Made by a program: the position numbers and the translations under genes. The notes below the pieces were generated by a model. The model was not told the DNA's origin. It did no database searches and was given only the letters and a program-made list of their open reading frames with translations. Source: Microcaldota archaeon (GTDB lineage: Archaea; Micrarchaeota; Micrarchaeia; Micrarchaeales; CABMGC01). Taken from it: a DNA stretch of 64,000 nucleotides. The stretch spans positions 231,972 to 295,971 of the forward strand of contig JAKASU010000001.1 in NCBI GenBank assembly GCA_021818925.1, in the 5' to 3' direction. Each line of letters begins with the position of its first letter. The first letter of the stretch is position 1. Below, piece after piece: positions 55,460 to 64,000 of the stretch.

Positions 55460-57025
55460 CTAACCGTATCTCAGGAAGAAGAAGAAGGTGGAGGTGTAGA
55501 GTATGCTGTACCACAGCATCCAGAGCGCTCCGGAGATGTTGGAGAGCAGCATCGCCACCGCGCTGCCTAAGAAGAGGATTGCGGAGAACGCGAGCTCCGC
55601 GCTGGAGTTCCTAACCGAAACGAGTATGCGGCTCGACCTGTCACGGACTATGCTGCCCTTGAACCAGCCCTTGAGCGAGCTTGAAGCGAACATGGCAGAT
55701 ATGGCTCCCCTAAGCCTTGTGAAAGAGAGTGCGAAGTTGAGGAAGAAGAGCATGAGGCCCTCAAGATATGAATCGAAGTAGGCCTTTGTGAGCGCGATCG
55801 GCACTATGAGCGAGAGCAGGAACGATGCCGCTCCGAGTATCTCGAGGTTTATGGCTGTGGATGAGGCGTTGATGAACTGCGACGTGCTCGAGTAAGCGAA
55901 CGGTGCGGCTGAGAAGACGGTCAGCAGCGACACGACGGTGAAGAGTACCAGTATCGCGGAGAGGTAGTTGAGCCCGAAGCCGTGGGCCAGGTAGTCGACC
56001 TTTGAGAATAGCGTTGCCCTGTGGCTCTTGTCGGACCTTATGCGCCTCAGGAAGTAGAAGAGGAACTGGGTGTCGCCGTAGTTGTAGCGCCACTGCTGGC
56101 TGCAAAGCTCCGAGAATGTGAGCGGCTTGCCGAGCGCGTACGCCCTGGGCACGTAGACGCTCTTGAAGTTGTGCATGTCTGACTCGAAGCTGAAGAACGT
56201 GTCCTCTGTGACATACGCAGGGAATCCTCCTATCGAGTCTATGGCCGAGCGCCTTATCAGGCCGCACGAGCCGGCGAATATCGCGGTGCCGTTTAGCGCC
56301 CTTGCAGGCTGTATGAACCTGAAGAACAGCGTGTCGAAGAGGTCTACGCTGTCTGAGAAGAGCGACGCCTTCTCGAACCTCTTCTCTGTCTGCACAAATG
56401 CCACGCGCTCGTCCTGGAAGTACGGGAGCAGGTCCTTCACGAAGTTGGGATTGACGAGGCGCTCGTCAGCGTCGAAGATGGCGACGAACTCCTCTTTGGA
56501 ATGCTGCAGCGCGTTGTTCAGCGCGCCGACCTTGAAGTCCTTCCTGCTGTCCCTGTGTATGTAGTTCACGCCGTACTTCTCGCACAGGGCGCGCTTGCCG
56601 CTTATCATCGCCTCGTCCTGCGAATCGTCAGCAAGGTAGAAAGCTATCCTCTTCGGGTCGTAGTCAATCTCCTTCAGGCTTTTGAGGTTCTTCTCTATGA
56701 ACTCGGGGGTTTCGGAGTAGGTGGGTATTAGCACTGCGACTGTCGGGTACCTCTTTATCGGCCTCAGGCCTTGTGTCAGCTTCTCGAGGTACTCGTCGTA
56801 GAAGTAGGACTTGTAGTACGAGTACGAGGTGACGGCGTTGAACACCAGCGATATGAGCGAGAGTATGCCGTAGGCTACGGCGAGCGCGAAAACGATGCCG
56901 TTAGCAGCTGTGAGCATCAGGTAGACCGCGAACGCCATGCTGAGAAGGGATATTGTTATGAACAGCGCAACAATGAACAGCCTAAGCGGCCTGCTCTTCC
57001 TGTTTTCACTCATATTTACCATCAA
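55460..57025 (-). CDS. Membrane family 2 glycosyltransferase (cellulose synthase-like)
   Basis: VAVLIPTYSETPEFIEKNLKSLKEIDY...FVAIFDADERL...TEDTFFSFE...QQWRYNYGD. Confidence 0.87.
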   Translation of the reverse strand: MMVNMSENRKSRPLRLFIVALFITISLLSMAFAVYLMLTAANGIVFALAVAYGILSLISLVFNAVTSYSYYKSYFYDEYLEKLTQGLRPIKRYPTVAVLIPTYSETPEFIEKNLKSLKEIDYDPKRIAFYLADDSQDEAMISGKRALCEKYGVNYIHRDSRKDFKVGALNNALQHSKEEFVAIFDADERLVNPNFVKDLLPYFQDERVAFVQTEKRFEKASLFSDSVDLFDTLFFRFIQPARALNGTAIFAGSCGLIRRSAIDSIGGFPAYVTEDTFFSFESDMHNFKSVYVPRAYALGKPLTFSELCSQQWRYNYGDTQFLFYFLRRIRSDKSHRATLFSKVDYLAHGFGLNYLSAILVLFTVVSLLTVFSAAPFAYSSTSQFINASSTAINLEILGAASFLLSLIVPIALTKAYFDSYLEGLMLFFLNFALSFTRLRGAISAMFASSSLKGWFKGSIVRDRSSRILVSVRNSSAELAFSAILFLGSAVAMLLSNISGALWMLWYSILYTSTFFFFLRYG

Positions 57026-57089
57026 AGATACAGATGATTGAAGATACGTTAGATACTAATATTAATTAAGTGTTGAGATACCTATCGAT

Positions 57090-57175
57090 GCCGGGGTGGC
57101 AGAATCTGGTCATCGCGCTGGTCCCGAAAACCAGTGCCCTTTACGGGCTTTAGGGTTCAAATCCCTACCCCGGCG
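57090..57175 (+). tRNA. tRNA-Ser (CGA)
   Basis: GCCGGGG/CCCCGGC acceptor, loop CCCGAAA, long variable arm, discriminator G. Confidence 0.95.
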
Positions 57176-57319
57176 TTTGCTTTGCGCAACCGACTTCAAA
57201 ACCGAACAGTTTTGTCTCGTATTATATAAGTTGAAGTCGACATAATATCAAGGGCGTGGCGGCGGGCGTTCACTACCGGTTCTCCCCGATCCATGTGTCT
57301 CTTGCCCTGCCGCTCTTCC

Positions 57320-58522
57320 CTATGCGCCTTTTGTGAACTCGGAAAGAAGCACGGTAGCGTACGCGCCCTTCGGAAGCGAGAACGAGACCACGAGTCCGCC
57401 GTCATCCCTGCATGCGAGATCCTTAACGGGAGACAGAAGAGGCCTGTACGAGCCCTTCATAGAGAGCTCCGGCATTGCCTTTATCGAAAACATCTCCTTT
57501 GACAACTGCATGCGTTCCATCGCCTCCCTGGCGTATTCGCTGATATGATCGTCGTTGCTCTCGTAGCCTACGAGCGCGCCGAGCGGGAAGTCGCCGCTCT
57601 CATGAACATTCTCCTCATCCGGGAAGCCGAAGATGTTGCTGCCCGCATATGCGATGCTTTTGAAGTCCTCGTTCCTTATCCTCTGCTCGAGCTCCTCGTT
57701 GAATATCTGAGACTGCACCGCGTGTATGAACATCATCGCTATTCCCCTCGGCAGAAGGCGCAGAGCGTTCGCATAGTTGCCAGGATATCTCGATAGGTGG
57801 TAGAGAACCTTGCGCTCGCCGCGCATGTATCTCGGAAACGTGTCAAGCGCCTGCTTGAAGTCCAGCGTATCATGCAGCGCGTTCCTCGCCTCCCTCATCC
57901 GCGCGTTCCTCTCGTTGCCCGTTCCCGTCAGGTACTCCATCGCCGCACTCTCGAAATCGCCCCTGAGAATGGACAGGCCGATGGAGGCGTTGTTGCCGCG
58001 CTCGCCGAACCGCTGCGAGCCGAAGTAGTTTGGCATGCGCCCCTTGAGCTCCTCGATTATCGGCTCCGCGTTCTCGGGATGCTGCGCTTCGCGTAGCCTG
58101 GCCTCGAACGAGTTCCCGAGGAGCTGGCCGAGCTCCACGCCGTTGCTCCTCCACTGGCCGTTTATGCTTATCCCGCTTATGCGCACGCTGCCCAAATCGT
58201 AATCCGTTGTGTGGAAGACGCTCGCGAGCTGCACGCTCACAGACTTCTTGTCCTTGGAACCCGCGTATGCTATCGACTTCCTGCCGTGGCCCATCTTCTT
58301 GGCGATGGCGAGGAGCGCGTCGACAGTGTTCCAGTCCCTCTTCTGCAGCACGAACGCTATGTGCTTGCCTCCTGGTACCTCCTCGCATCCTGCACTTTTT
58401 GCGTCGTATCTCATGCCTGGAGCCAGGACCGCGCCGCCACTGGTTATCTCCTTGACCACGAAATCTTCAGGCGACAGCTTGGCGACGCCGCCGGTGCCAG
58501 CGTGTCTCGTTAACGTCAGCAT
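57320..58522 (-). CDS. truD: tRNA pseudouridine synthase TruD
   Basis: AGTGGVAKLSPEDFVVKEI; IAYAGSKDKKSVSVQ; MPNYFGSQRFG. Confidence 0.94.
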   Translation of the reverse strand: MLTLTRHAGTGGVAKLSPEDFVVKEITSGGAVLAPGMRYDAKSAGCEEVPGGKHIAFVLQKRDWNTVDALLAIAKKMGHGRKSIAYAGSKDKKSVSVQLASVFHTTDYDLGSVRISGISINGQWRSNGVELGQLLGNSFEARLREAQHPENAEPIIEELKGRMPNYFGSQRFGERGNNASIGLSILRGDFESAAMEYLTGTGNERNARMREARNALHDTLDFKQALDTFPRYMRGERKVLYHLSRYPGNYANALRLLPRGIAMMFIHAVQSQIFNEELEQRIRNEDFKSIAYAGSNIFGFPDEENVHESGDFPLGALVGYESNDDHISEYAREAMERMQLSKEMFSIKAMPELSMKGSYRPLLSPVKDLACRDDGGLVVSFSLPKGAYATVLLSEFTKGA

Positions 58523-58578
58523 GGAACCATTAAAAAGGATATAATACCATTACTATACCTATTATTTAGGGGTTTAGT

Positions 58579-59388
58579 TTGGCCGAACGCGCAATAGCGG
58601 AAAGGCTGCTATATAGGATAATCAAGAAGCACATAGCAGGCACGACTATGAGCTCAGCGATAGAGAAGGCGAGGGAGCTCAACGACAAGAAACTGCCCGT
58701 TTCCATAGCATTCCTCAGCGAGAGCGCGAGGGACAGCACGAAGGCGAGATACGCTACGACAACGTACCTCGAGCTGATAAGGCGGATAGCAAGGATGGGC
58801 CTGAAGGCGAGCGTGCAGGTGCCGCTGGACCAGATAGGATTCGATATCTCTGACGAGGTCGCGGAGAAGAACGTGAACGACATACTCAATACAGCAAAAA
58901 CCTACGGGGTTTTCGTCTGGCTCGAGATACGCGACCACAGGTTCACACTGCCGGGCTTCCTCCACGACGCGAAGGGCGTGGGCTACGCGATCAACGCAGA
59001 TCACGCGGACGATTACCTGCGTGTCAACAGAGGCCATATACGCGCCGTCAAGATACTCTGCACCGAGTCTCACGGCGACGGCAAGGAGACCGCGAAGAGG
59101 GTATCGGGCAGCGTAAAGAACGCGGTGAAGTCGGTGGCCAGCGCGGTGGTCCAGTCAGCGCCTGACGGCACCCTGCGCGAACTCCTCAACGGCTCAAACG
59201 TGAAGAAGTCGCTCATATTCGAATTCCAGCTCGGGTACAACAGCCAGAAGATCGGAAAGATTGTGAGAAGGGGGGCGCGGACGAGCATATACGTGCCCTT
59301 CGGGAAGGACTGGGAGCACTACGCAGTAAGCAAGACCCCGGAGCGATATGCAAGATTCCTCGCAACGAGGATACTGAAGGAGGCTTAG
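58579..59388 (+). CDS. Proline dehydrogenase-like TIM-barrel protein
   Basis: AGTTMSSAIEKARELNDKKLPVSIAFLSE; SVQVPLDQIGF; ending YVPFGKDWEHYAVSKTPE. Confidence 0.65.
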   Translation: MAERAIAERLLYRIIKKHIAGTTMSSAIEKARELNDKKLPVSIAFLSESARDSTKARYATTTYLELIRRIARMGLKASVQVPLDQIGFDISDEVAEKNVNDILNTAKTYGVFVWLEIRDHRFTLPGFLHDAKGVGYAINADHADDYLRVNRGHIRAVKILCTESHGDGKETAKRVSGSVKNAVKSVASAVVQSAPDGTLRELLNGSNVKKSLIFEFQLGYNSQKIGKIVRRGARTSIYVPFGKDWEHYAVSKTPERYARFLATRILKEA

Positions 59389-59389
59389 G

Positions 59390-60352
59390 ATGCAGCAGAA
59401 CGATGCCGATGATGTTGTTTTCGTCACAGGCGCTACCGGCAGGCTGGGCCGCGCAGTGGTGAAGACGCTGACGCAGGACGGATGCACCGTAAGGGCGCTG
59501 ATGATAGCTAAGGAGGAGGTGAGGCACCTTCCCCCGGGAACGGTGCCGTTCTCAGGCACGCTCCTGAACAAGCAGGTACTTGACGATGCGTGCAGGGGAG
59601 CCGGAGTCGTGTTCCACTTTGCGGCGATAGTAGGCGTTGCGAACGCAACTGCCGAGGAGGCGATGACCACCAATGTCGAGGGCACAAAGAACCTGCTTGA
59701 TGCGTGCAAGAGGAACAACGTAAAGCACCTCATATTCAGCAGCAGCATCGACGTGTACGGCAGCAAGAGGAAGGGCAGCCTGAGCGAGGAGACGAGGCCA
59801 ATGCCCACGGACAAGTACGGCTACAGCAAGATGCTCGCCGAGCAGGAGATAATGAAGAGCGGTGTGCCATACACTATACTGCGCATAGGCACGATATACG
59901 GGCACGGGTTCGAGCACTCATTCTTCAAGGTCTTCCGAGCGATAAGAGAGGGCAAGATGGTGATAGTGGGGAGGGGCAACAACCACATGTCGCTGATAAG
60001 CCTGCAAGACCTGATCAAGGCGATAATGCTCGTCAAGGAGAACAGGCAGACCGCGACGGACAGGGTGTACAACGTAAGCGACGGCGTAGCGTATACGCAA
60101 GAGGGGCTGATAGACACCGCAGCGGACCTCCTGAAGGTGGAGAGGCCGAAGAGGCACGTGTCAGAGCTGCTGGTCAAGATGCTGGCGAAATCGAGGGGCC
60201 TTGACAGCGACGAGCTGAGGTTTCTGACATCGGAACGGGTGCTTGACATAAGCAGGATAAAGAAGGATCTGGGGTTCGCTCCAGACATCGACATAAAGAC
60301 AGGGATGGGAGAGCTGGTAAACGAATTCTTAAATAGGGCTAAGACGAAATAG
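59390..60352 (+). CDS. NAD-dependent epimerase/dehydratase (extended SDR)
   Basis: VFVTGATGRLGRAVVKTL; HLIFSSSIDVYG; YGYSKMLAEQ. Confidence 0.9.
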   Translation: MQQNDADDVVFVTGATGRLGRAVVKTLTQDGCTVRALMIAKEEVRHLPPGTVPFSGTLLNKQVLDDACRGAGVVFHFAAIVGVANATAEEAMTTNVEGTKNLLDACKRNNVKHLIFSSSIDVYGSKRKGSLSEETRPMPTDKYGYSKMLAEQEIMKSGVPYTILRIGTIYGHGFEHSFFKVFRAIREGKMVIVGRGNNHMSLISLQDLIKAIMLVKENRQTATDRVYNVSDGVAYTQEGLIDTAADLLKVERPKRHVSELLVKMLAKSRGLDSDELRFLTSERVLDISRIKKDLGFAPDIDIKTGMGELVNEFLNRAKTK

Positions 60353-60362
60353 GTTTGTTTCT

Positions 60363-61157
60363 ATGTCTATAAGGATCGGGAAAGTTGAGAAGTACATAAA
60401 CGACACTCTGGCGAGCAAGGGCTCGATGCTGTTCATGCTCATAGACCCTGTCGACTACAAGAGCGCGGAGGAGGCGATAAAGACGGGCGCGTCCAGCGCC
60501 GAGGGGGGAGCGGATCTTGTGCTTATCGGAGGCAGCATAGGAGCGCAGGGCGAACTGCTCGATAGCGTGACAAGGGGGATAAAGGAGAGGGTGAAGCACG
60601 TGCCCGTTGTGCTCTTCCCCGGAAACATAGCGACGCTTACGCCCTACGCAGACGCCGTATACTTCATGTCGTTGCTCAACGCAAGGAATCCCTACTGGAT
60701 CACGCAGGCGCAGATGCTTGCGGCTCCGCTAATCAAGCACATGAAGATAGAGCCGCTGCCTATCGGCTACATAGTGGTGGAGCCGGGGGGCACTGTCGGA
60801 TGGGTCGGTGACGTCAACATGGTCCCGAGGGCAAAGCCGAGAATCGCTGCTGCGCTCGCGAACGCTGGCGAATATCTTGGCAACAGAATAATAATAACCG
60901 ATGCCGGATCGAATCCGCAGCTGCAGGGCTTCGGGCCCATACCCACAAGCATAATCAGCGCGGTCAAGAACTCAATAACGGTCCCGTACATCGTCGGAGG
61001 CGGCATAAGGACCACGGAGCAGCTCAGGAACGCTTACAGGGCTGGGGCCGACATTGTGCAGATAGGCGCGGTGCTTGAGGAGAAGAACGGCGGCACCAAG
61101 GTGCTCGTCTCCAAGTTCGCAAAAGTGGCGAAGGAGGAGGGGAAGAGAAGAAGGTAG
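60363..61157 (+). CDS. Geranylgeranylglyceryl phosphate synthase
   Basis: MLIDPVDYKSAEEAIKTGASSAEGGADLVLIGGSIG; VVLFPGNIATLTPYADAVYFMSLLNA; PYIVGGGIRTTEQL. Confidence 0.93.
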   Translation: MSIRIGKVEKYINDTLASKGSMLFMLIDPVDYKSAEEAIKTGASSAEGGADLVLIGGSIGAQGELLDSVTRGIKERVKHVPVVLFPGNIATLTPYADAVYFMSLLNARNPYWITQAQMLAAPLIKHMKIEPLPIGYIVVEPGGTVGWVGDVNMVPRAKPRIAAALANAGEYLGNRIIITDAGSNPQLQGFGPIPTSIISAVKNSITVPYIVGGGIRTTEQLRNAYRAGADIVQIGAVLEEKNGGTKVLVSKFAKVAKEEGKRRR

Positions 61158-61163
61158 GGCAGC

Positions 61164-62018
61164 GTGCCCGGCAAGATCCGCCCGCTTTCCTCTGCTGAAC
61201 TGCATGTGATAGCGGAGGAGTTGCAGGCCATAGTATCCTCGCATTTCAAGAACTTCTATGAGCTTAGGGAGGGCTCGTTCCTAATCGCGTTCTCCAAGGA
61301 GAGGAGGGAGACGGACGTGTACGTCAACCTCGCCAATACGGTCAACATAACCGAGTTCAGGGAGAAGGTTGGGGCCCCGACCGAATTTGCGCTGGCTGTG
61401 AGGAAGAGGCTCGACGGCAGCAGGGTCGAGAGCGTGGAGCAGCACGGCACCGACAGGATACTCGTGATAAGGTTTTCCGGAAAGGAGGAGAGGCGAATGG
61501 TGATAGAGATGTTCAACAAGGGCAATCTCCTGCTTGTGAGCAAGGATGGCATAATAGAGCAGGCGTACAGCAGCAGGGACTTCAAGGAGAGAAGCGTGAG
61601 GAGGAGCATGCTCTACAGCTTCCCTGAGCAGAAGGGCAGGGCTACGCACGAGGCTGAATCTGAAAGGCTGGAAAGCATGAAAGAGAAGGGCTTCAAGACA
61701 CTAAGCCAGCTCATGGACTCGCTCTTCGCCGAGGAGAGGTCGGCCGCAGCGGTAAATCCTGAGAAGAACAGGGAGGTGGAGGAGCTGAGGAAGAGTGTGG
61801 AGAAGCTGCGCAGGCAGATAGATGAGATGAGGGCCAACGGCGAGCAGTACAAGAGGATAGCGAACAGGATCTTCGAGCGGATGCGGGAGGTTAACGATCT
61901 ACTCGAGCAGGCCAGGAAGAGCAAGGCCAGACGCGCTGAGGAGCTGACGCCAAGTGCGGGGATAGCAGTTAAAAGGGTTGATGCGAAGAAGAAGACTGTG
62001 ACAGTGGAGATGGACTGA
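61164..62018 (+). CDS. Short NFACT-N/Rqc2-like protein with coiled coil
   Basis: FALAVRKRLDGSRVESVEQHGTDRILVIRFSG...RRMVIEMFNKGNLLLVSKDGIIEQAY; coiled-coil C-terminus. Confidence 0.7.
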   Translation: MPGKIRPLSSAELHVIAEELQAIVSSHFKNFYELREGSFLIAFSKERRETDVYVNLANTVNITEFREKVGAPTEFALAVRKRLDGSRVESVEQHGTDRILVIRFSGKEERRMVIEMFNKGNLLLVSKDGIIEQAYSSRDFKERSVRRSMLYSFPEQKGRATHEAESERLESMKEKGFKTLSQLMDSLFAEERSAAAVNPEKNREVEELRKSVEKLRRQIDEMRANGEQYKRIANRIFERMREVNDLLEQARKSKARRAEELTPSAGIAVKRVDAKKKTVTVEMD

Positions 62019-62022
62019 GCCG

Positions 62023-62916
62023 ATGAAGATCAAGACGATAATACTTGGCACCGCGGGTTCCGCGCCGACGGTAGAGAGGCGCATGCCCAGCGTTGCGGTC
62101 ATGTTTGAGGGAGACGTGCTGCTCTTCGACTGCGGAGAAGGTACGCAGTTCCGCATGCTTGAGCACAGGATCAACCCGGTGAGAGTCAGGGCGATATTCA
62201 TCAGCCACGCGCACGGGGACCACACGATAGGGATAGCGGGCCTTGTTAGGACGATGGGGATGAACAACAGGAGGACGCCGCTCCACATCTTCGTTCCGGC
62301 AGGCGACGAGAAGATAATATCGAGCCTGATAACCTTCGACAAGGCGCTCATCGGCTACAAGATAATCGTCAAGGGCGTAAGGTCGGGGCTTGTGTACTCA
62401 GGCAGGGACTACGAGGTCATTGCGTTCAAGCTCAGGCACACAATACCCACCTACGGCTACGTACTTAGAGAGAGGAGCAGGATCAAGTTCAACAAGGAGG
62501 CGGCGCACAGGCTGGGCCTGCGCGGCGAGATGTTCTCGAAGCTCGAGAGGAGCGGCAGGATAAGGATAGGCAAGAGGACCGTGAAGCTGAAGCAGGTCAG
62601 CTGGAAGCAGGAAGGCAAGAAGATAGTGTACGCGACGGATACGAGGCCCACGCCAGCGACAGTGGCAGCGGCGAAGGACGCGGATCTGCTGATACACGAG
62701 TCGTCCTACAAAGCGGCGGAGATAAACCTCGCGAGGCAGAGGATGCACTCGTCGGCAGGGGAGGTGGCGCAGCTAGCGAAGAGGGCGCACGTCAAGAGGC
62801 TTGTGCTCACCCACATAAGCGCGAGGCACAGGACGGATGACGAGCTGTTGCGCGACGCAAGAAAATATTTCAAGAACACTGTGGTCGCGAAGGACGGCTA
62901 CACTCTCGTTATTTAA
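62023..62916 (+). CDS. rnz: Ribonuclease Z
   Basis: ILGTAGSAPTVERRMPSVAV; LLFDCGEGTQFRML; IFISHAHGDHTIGIAGL. Confidence 0.95.
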   Translation: MKIKTIILGTAGSAPTVERRMPSVAVMFEGDVLLFDCGEGTQFRMLEHRINPVRVRAIFISHAHGDHTIGIAGLVRTMGMNNRRTPLHIFVPAGDEKIISSLITFDKALIGYKIIVKGVRSGLVYSGRDYEVIAFKLRHTIPTYGYVLRERSRIKFNKEAAHRLGLRGEMFSKLERSGRIRIGKRTVKLKQVSWKQEGKKIVYATDTRPTPATVAAAKDADLLIHESSYKAAEINLARQRMHSSAGEVAQLAKRAHVKRLVLTHISARHRTDDELLRDARKYFKNTVVAKDGYTLVI

Positions 62917-62939
62917 TCTTAATTACGAAAGATTTTCGC

Positions 62940-63010
62940 GGAGGCATCGTCTAGTGGCAGGACGGCAGATTGACATTCTGCAAGCACGAGTCCGATTCTC
63001 GTTGCCTCCA
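62940..63010 (+). tRNA. tRNA-Val (GAC)
   Basis: GGAGGCA/TGCCTCC acceptor, GCAGA-TTGACAT-TCTGC anticodon arm, T-arm ACGAG-TCCGATT-CTCGT. Confidence 0.9.
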
Positions 63011-63013
63011 TTT

Positions 63014-64000
63014 TCAAGATATCCTGACAGGCGGCTGGCCCGCGGGCGTGTAGTTGAGGACGAGCACAAGGCCGTTTCCTCCGGATGCAGCATCGTTCTG
63101 TCCTGATCCTCCAGTGACTCCATAGTTTCCTTGCGAATAGCCACCTGGCCCGTAGGCGAGCAGGATCGCACCACCGCCTCCTCCGCCGCCAGCATCGGGG
63201 GATCCGACCGCACCCTGCTGTCCTAACGCGCTGATGTTTCCTGCGATAAGCCTGTTCGCTTCTATAAATACGCCGTATGATCCGCTGCCTCCGGTTCCGC
63301 CCACGCCGCTGCATCCGCTGCCCTTGTTAGTGTAAGAGCCCCCGGGAGCCGTTGTGTTGCCTCCTGACGCCGCATAACCGTTGTGCGTGCATCCTCCGCC
63401 GCCTCCGGCGCCTGTCAGGTACTTCAACATTCCTGCTGAATACCAGCTCTGGACCAGCGCCGCCGTAAGCTTGGGCGCGCCGGGCGTGGATCCCGAGTTG
63501 GAGTTTCCTCCGCCGCCGCCTCCGGCCCCGCCAGAGCCCCCGAACGATCCGGGATAGCTCTCACCCTTCACGCCCAGCGAGGCGTTATCGTGCGGATTGC
63601 CCGCGGTTATCGTGCCGTTGTTCTCGAAGGTTCCGCCGGCGAGCATGCTGTGGCCGTTCGTCCTCACCGTAACTCCGTTCTCTATGGTTATGTTGTACGC
63701 GGTAGCGACATCCGAGGAGAGCGTTGTGTTGCCATCATATACCAGATTGGCTGTGTAGTTGAGCCCGTTGGTCGGGTTCAGCACCACCGGGAAGATGGTG
63801 GTGGATTGCAGAGCCACTGTTGTGGTAGCGTTCTGTGACTGCTTGCCTCCGTTGCCGAGAAAGAAGAAGACAGCGAATGCGATTACAATAATTGTCAGCG
63901 CGGCGAGCAGCACGGTCCTCAGGTTTGCCACAGCCTCGCCCACCACGTACGAGAAGCTCTTGGTTGTGGACAGAGACCTTCCGCACTCGTTGCAGTACTT
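63014..64000 (-). CDS. Zinc-ribbon + TM + glycine-rich surface protein (5' end beyond the window)
   Basis: Frame stays open to the window end and reads KYCNECGRSLSTTKSFSYVVGEAVANLRTVLLAALTIIVIAFAVFF..., then GGSGGAGGGGGG repeats. Confidence 0.75.
   Translation of the reverse strand, partial: KYCNECGRSLSTTKSFSYVVGEAVANLRTVLLAALTIIVIAFAVFFFLGNGGKQSQNATTTVALQSTTIFPVVLNPTNGLNYTANLVYDGNTTLSSDVATAYNITIENGVTVRTNGHSMLAGGTFENNGTITAGNPHDNASLGVKGESYPGSFGGSGGAGGGGGGNSNSGSTPGAPKLTAALVQSWYSAGMLKYLTGAGGGGGCTHNGYAASGGNTTAPGGSYTNKGSGCSGVGGTGGSGSYGVFIEANRLIAGNISALGQQGAVGSPDAGGGGGGGAILLAYGPGGYSQGNYGVTGGSGQNDAASGGNGLVLVLNYTPAGQPPVRIS

Noticed and set aside
1-64000. CRISPR array, rRNA, transposase or integrase
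   Set aside because: None seen; no regularly spaced repeats or recognisable recombinase motifs.

Overview
The window reads as an archaeal chromosome segment. Support comes from aRF1, RpoK, archaeal DnaG, Hjc, a histone-fold protein, GGGP synthase, geranylgeranyl reductase, alpha-NAC, an S-layer protein, an STT3-type oligosaccharyltransferase and TATA-like promoters. A DPANN/Micrarchaeota-like lineage is a guess from small gene sizes and gene mix, not shown here. Housekeeping genes sit at both ends and are interleaved with accessory blocks. (1) ~2.3-5.1 kb: short orphan ORFs plus an AbiEi/AbiEii pair with a perfect 22-bp palindrome upstream. (2) ~14.6-18.1 kb: PLD-like protein, VIT-family transporter, truncated PIN, VapBC. 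(3) ~20.6-27.3 kb: membrane/surface genes including an S-layer protein. (4) ~29.3-45.1 kb: surface-glycan/N-glycosylation region (several GTs, two FkbM methyltransferases, radical SAM-SPASM, sulfatase-like, PIG-L, divergent STT3, FemAB-like). (5) ~41-54 kb: a second AbiE pair in reversed gene order, flanked by a 90-bp direct repeat (2 mismatches) whose upstream copy is a fragment of a neighbouring membrane-protein gene, followed by a 1923-aa surface protein, coiled-coil proteins and an unannotated 42-aa hyperacidic ORF. Four tRNAs are supported: Leu-UAG, Ala-UGC, Ser-CGA, Val-GAC. No rRNA, CRISPR array, transposase or integrase was recognised. All family calls come from reading motifs, with no database search.
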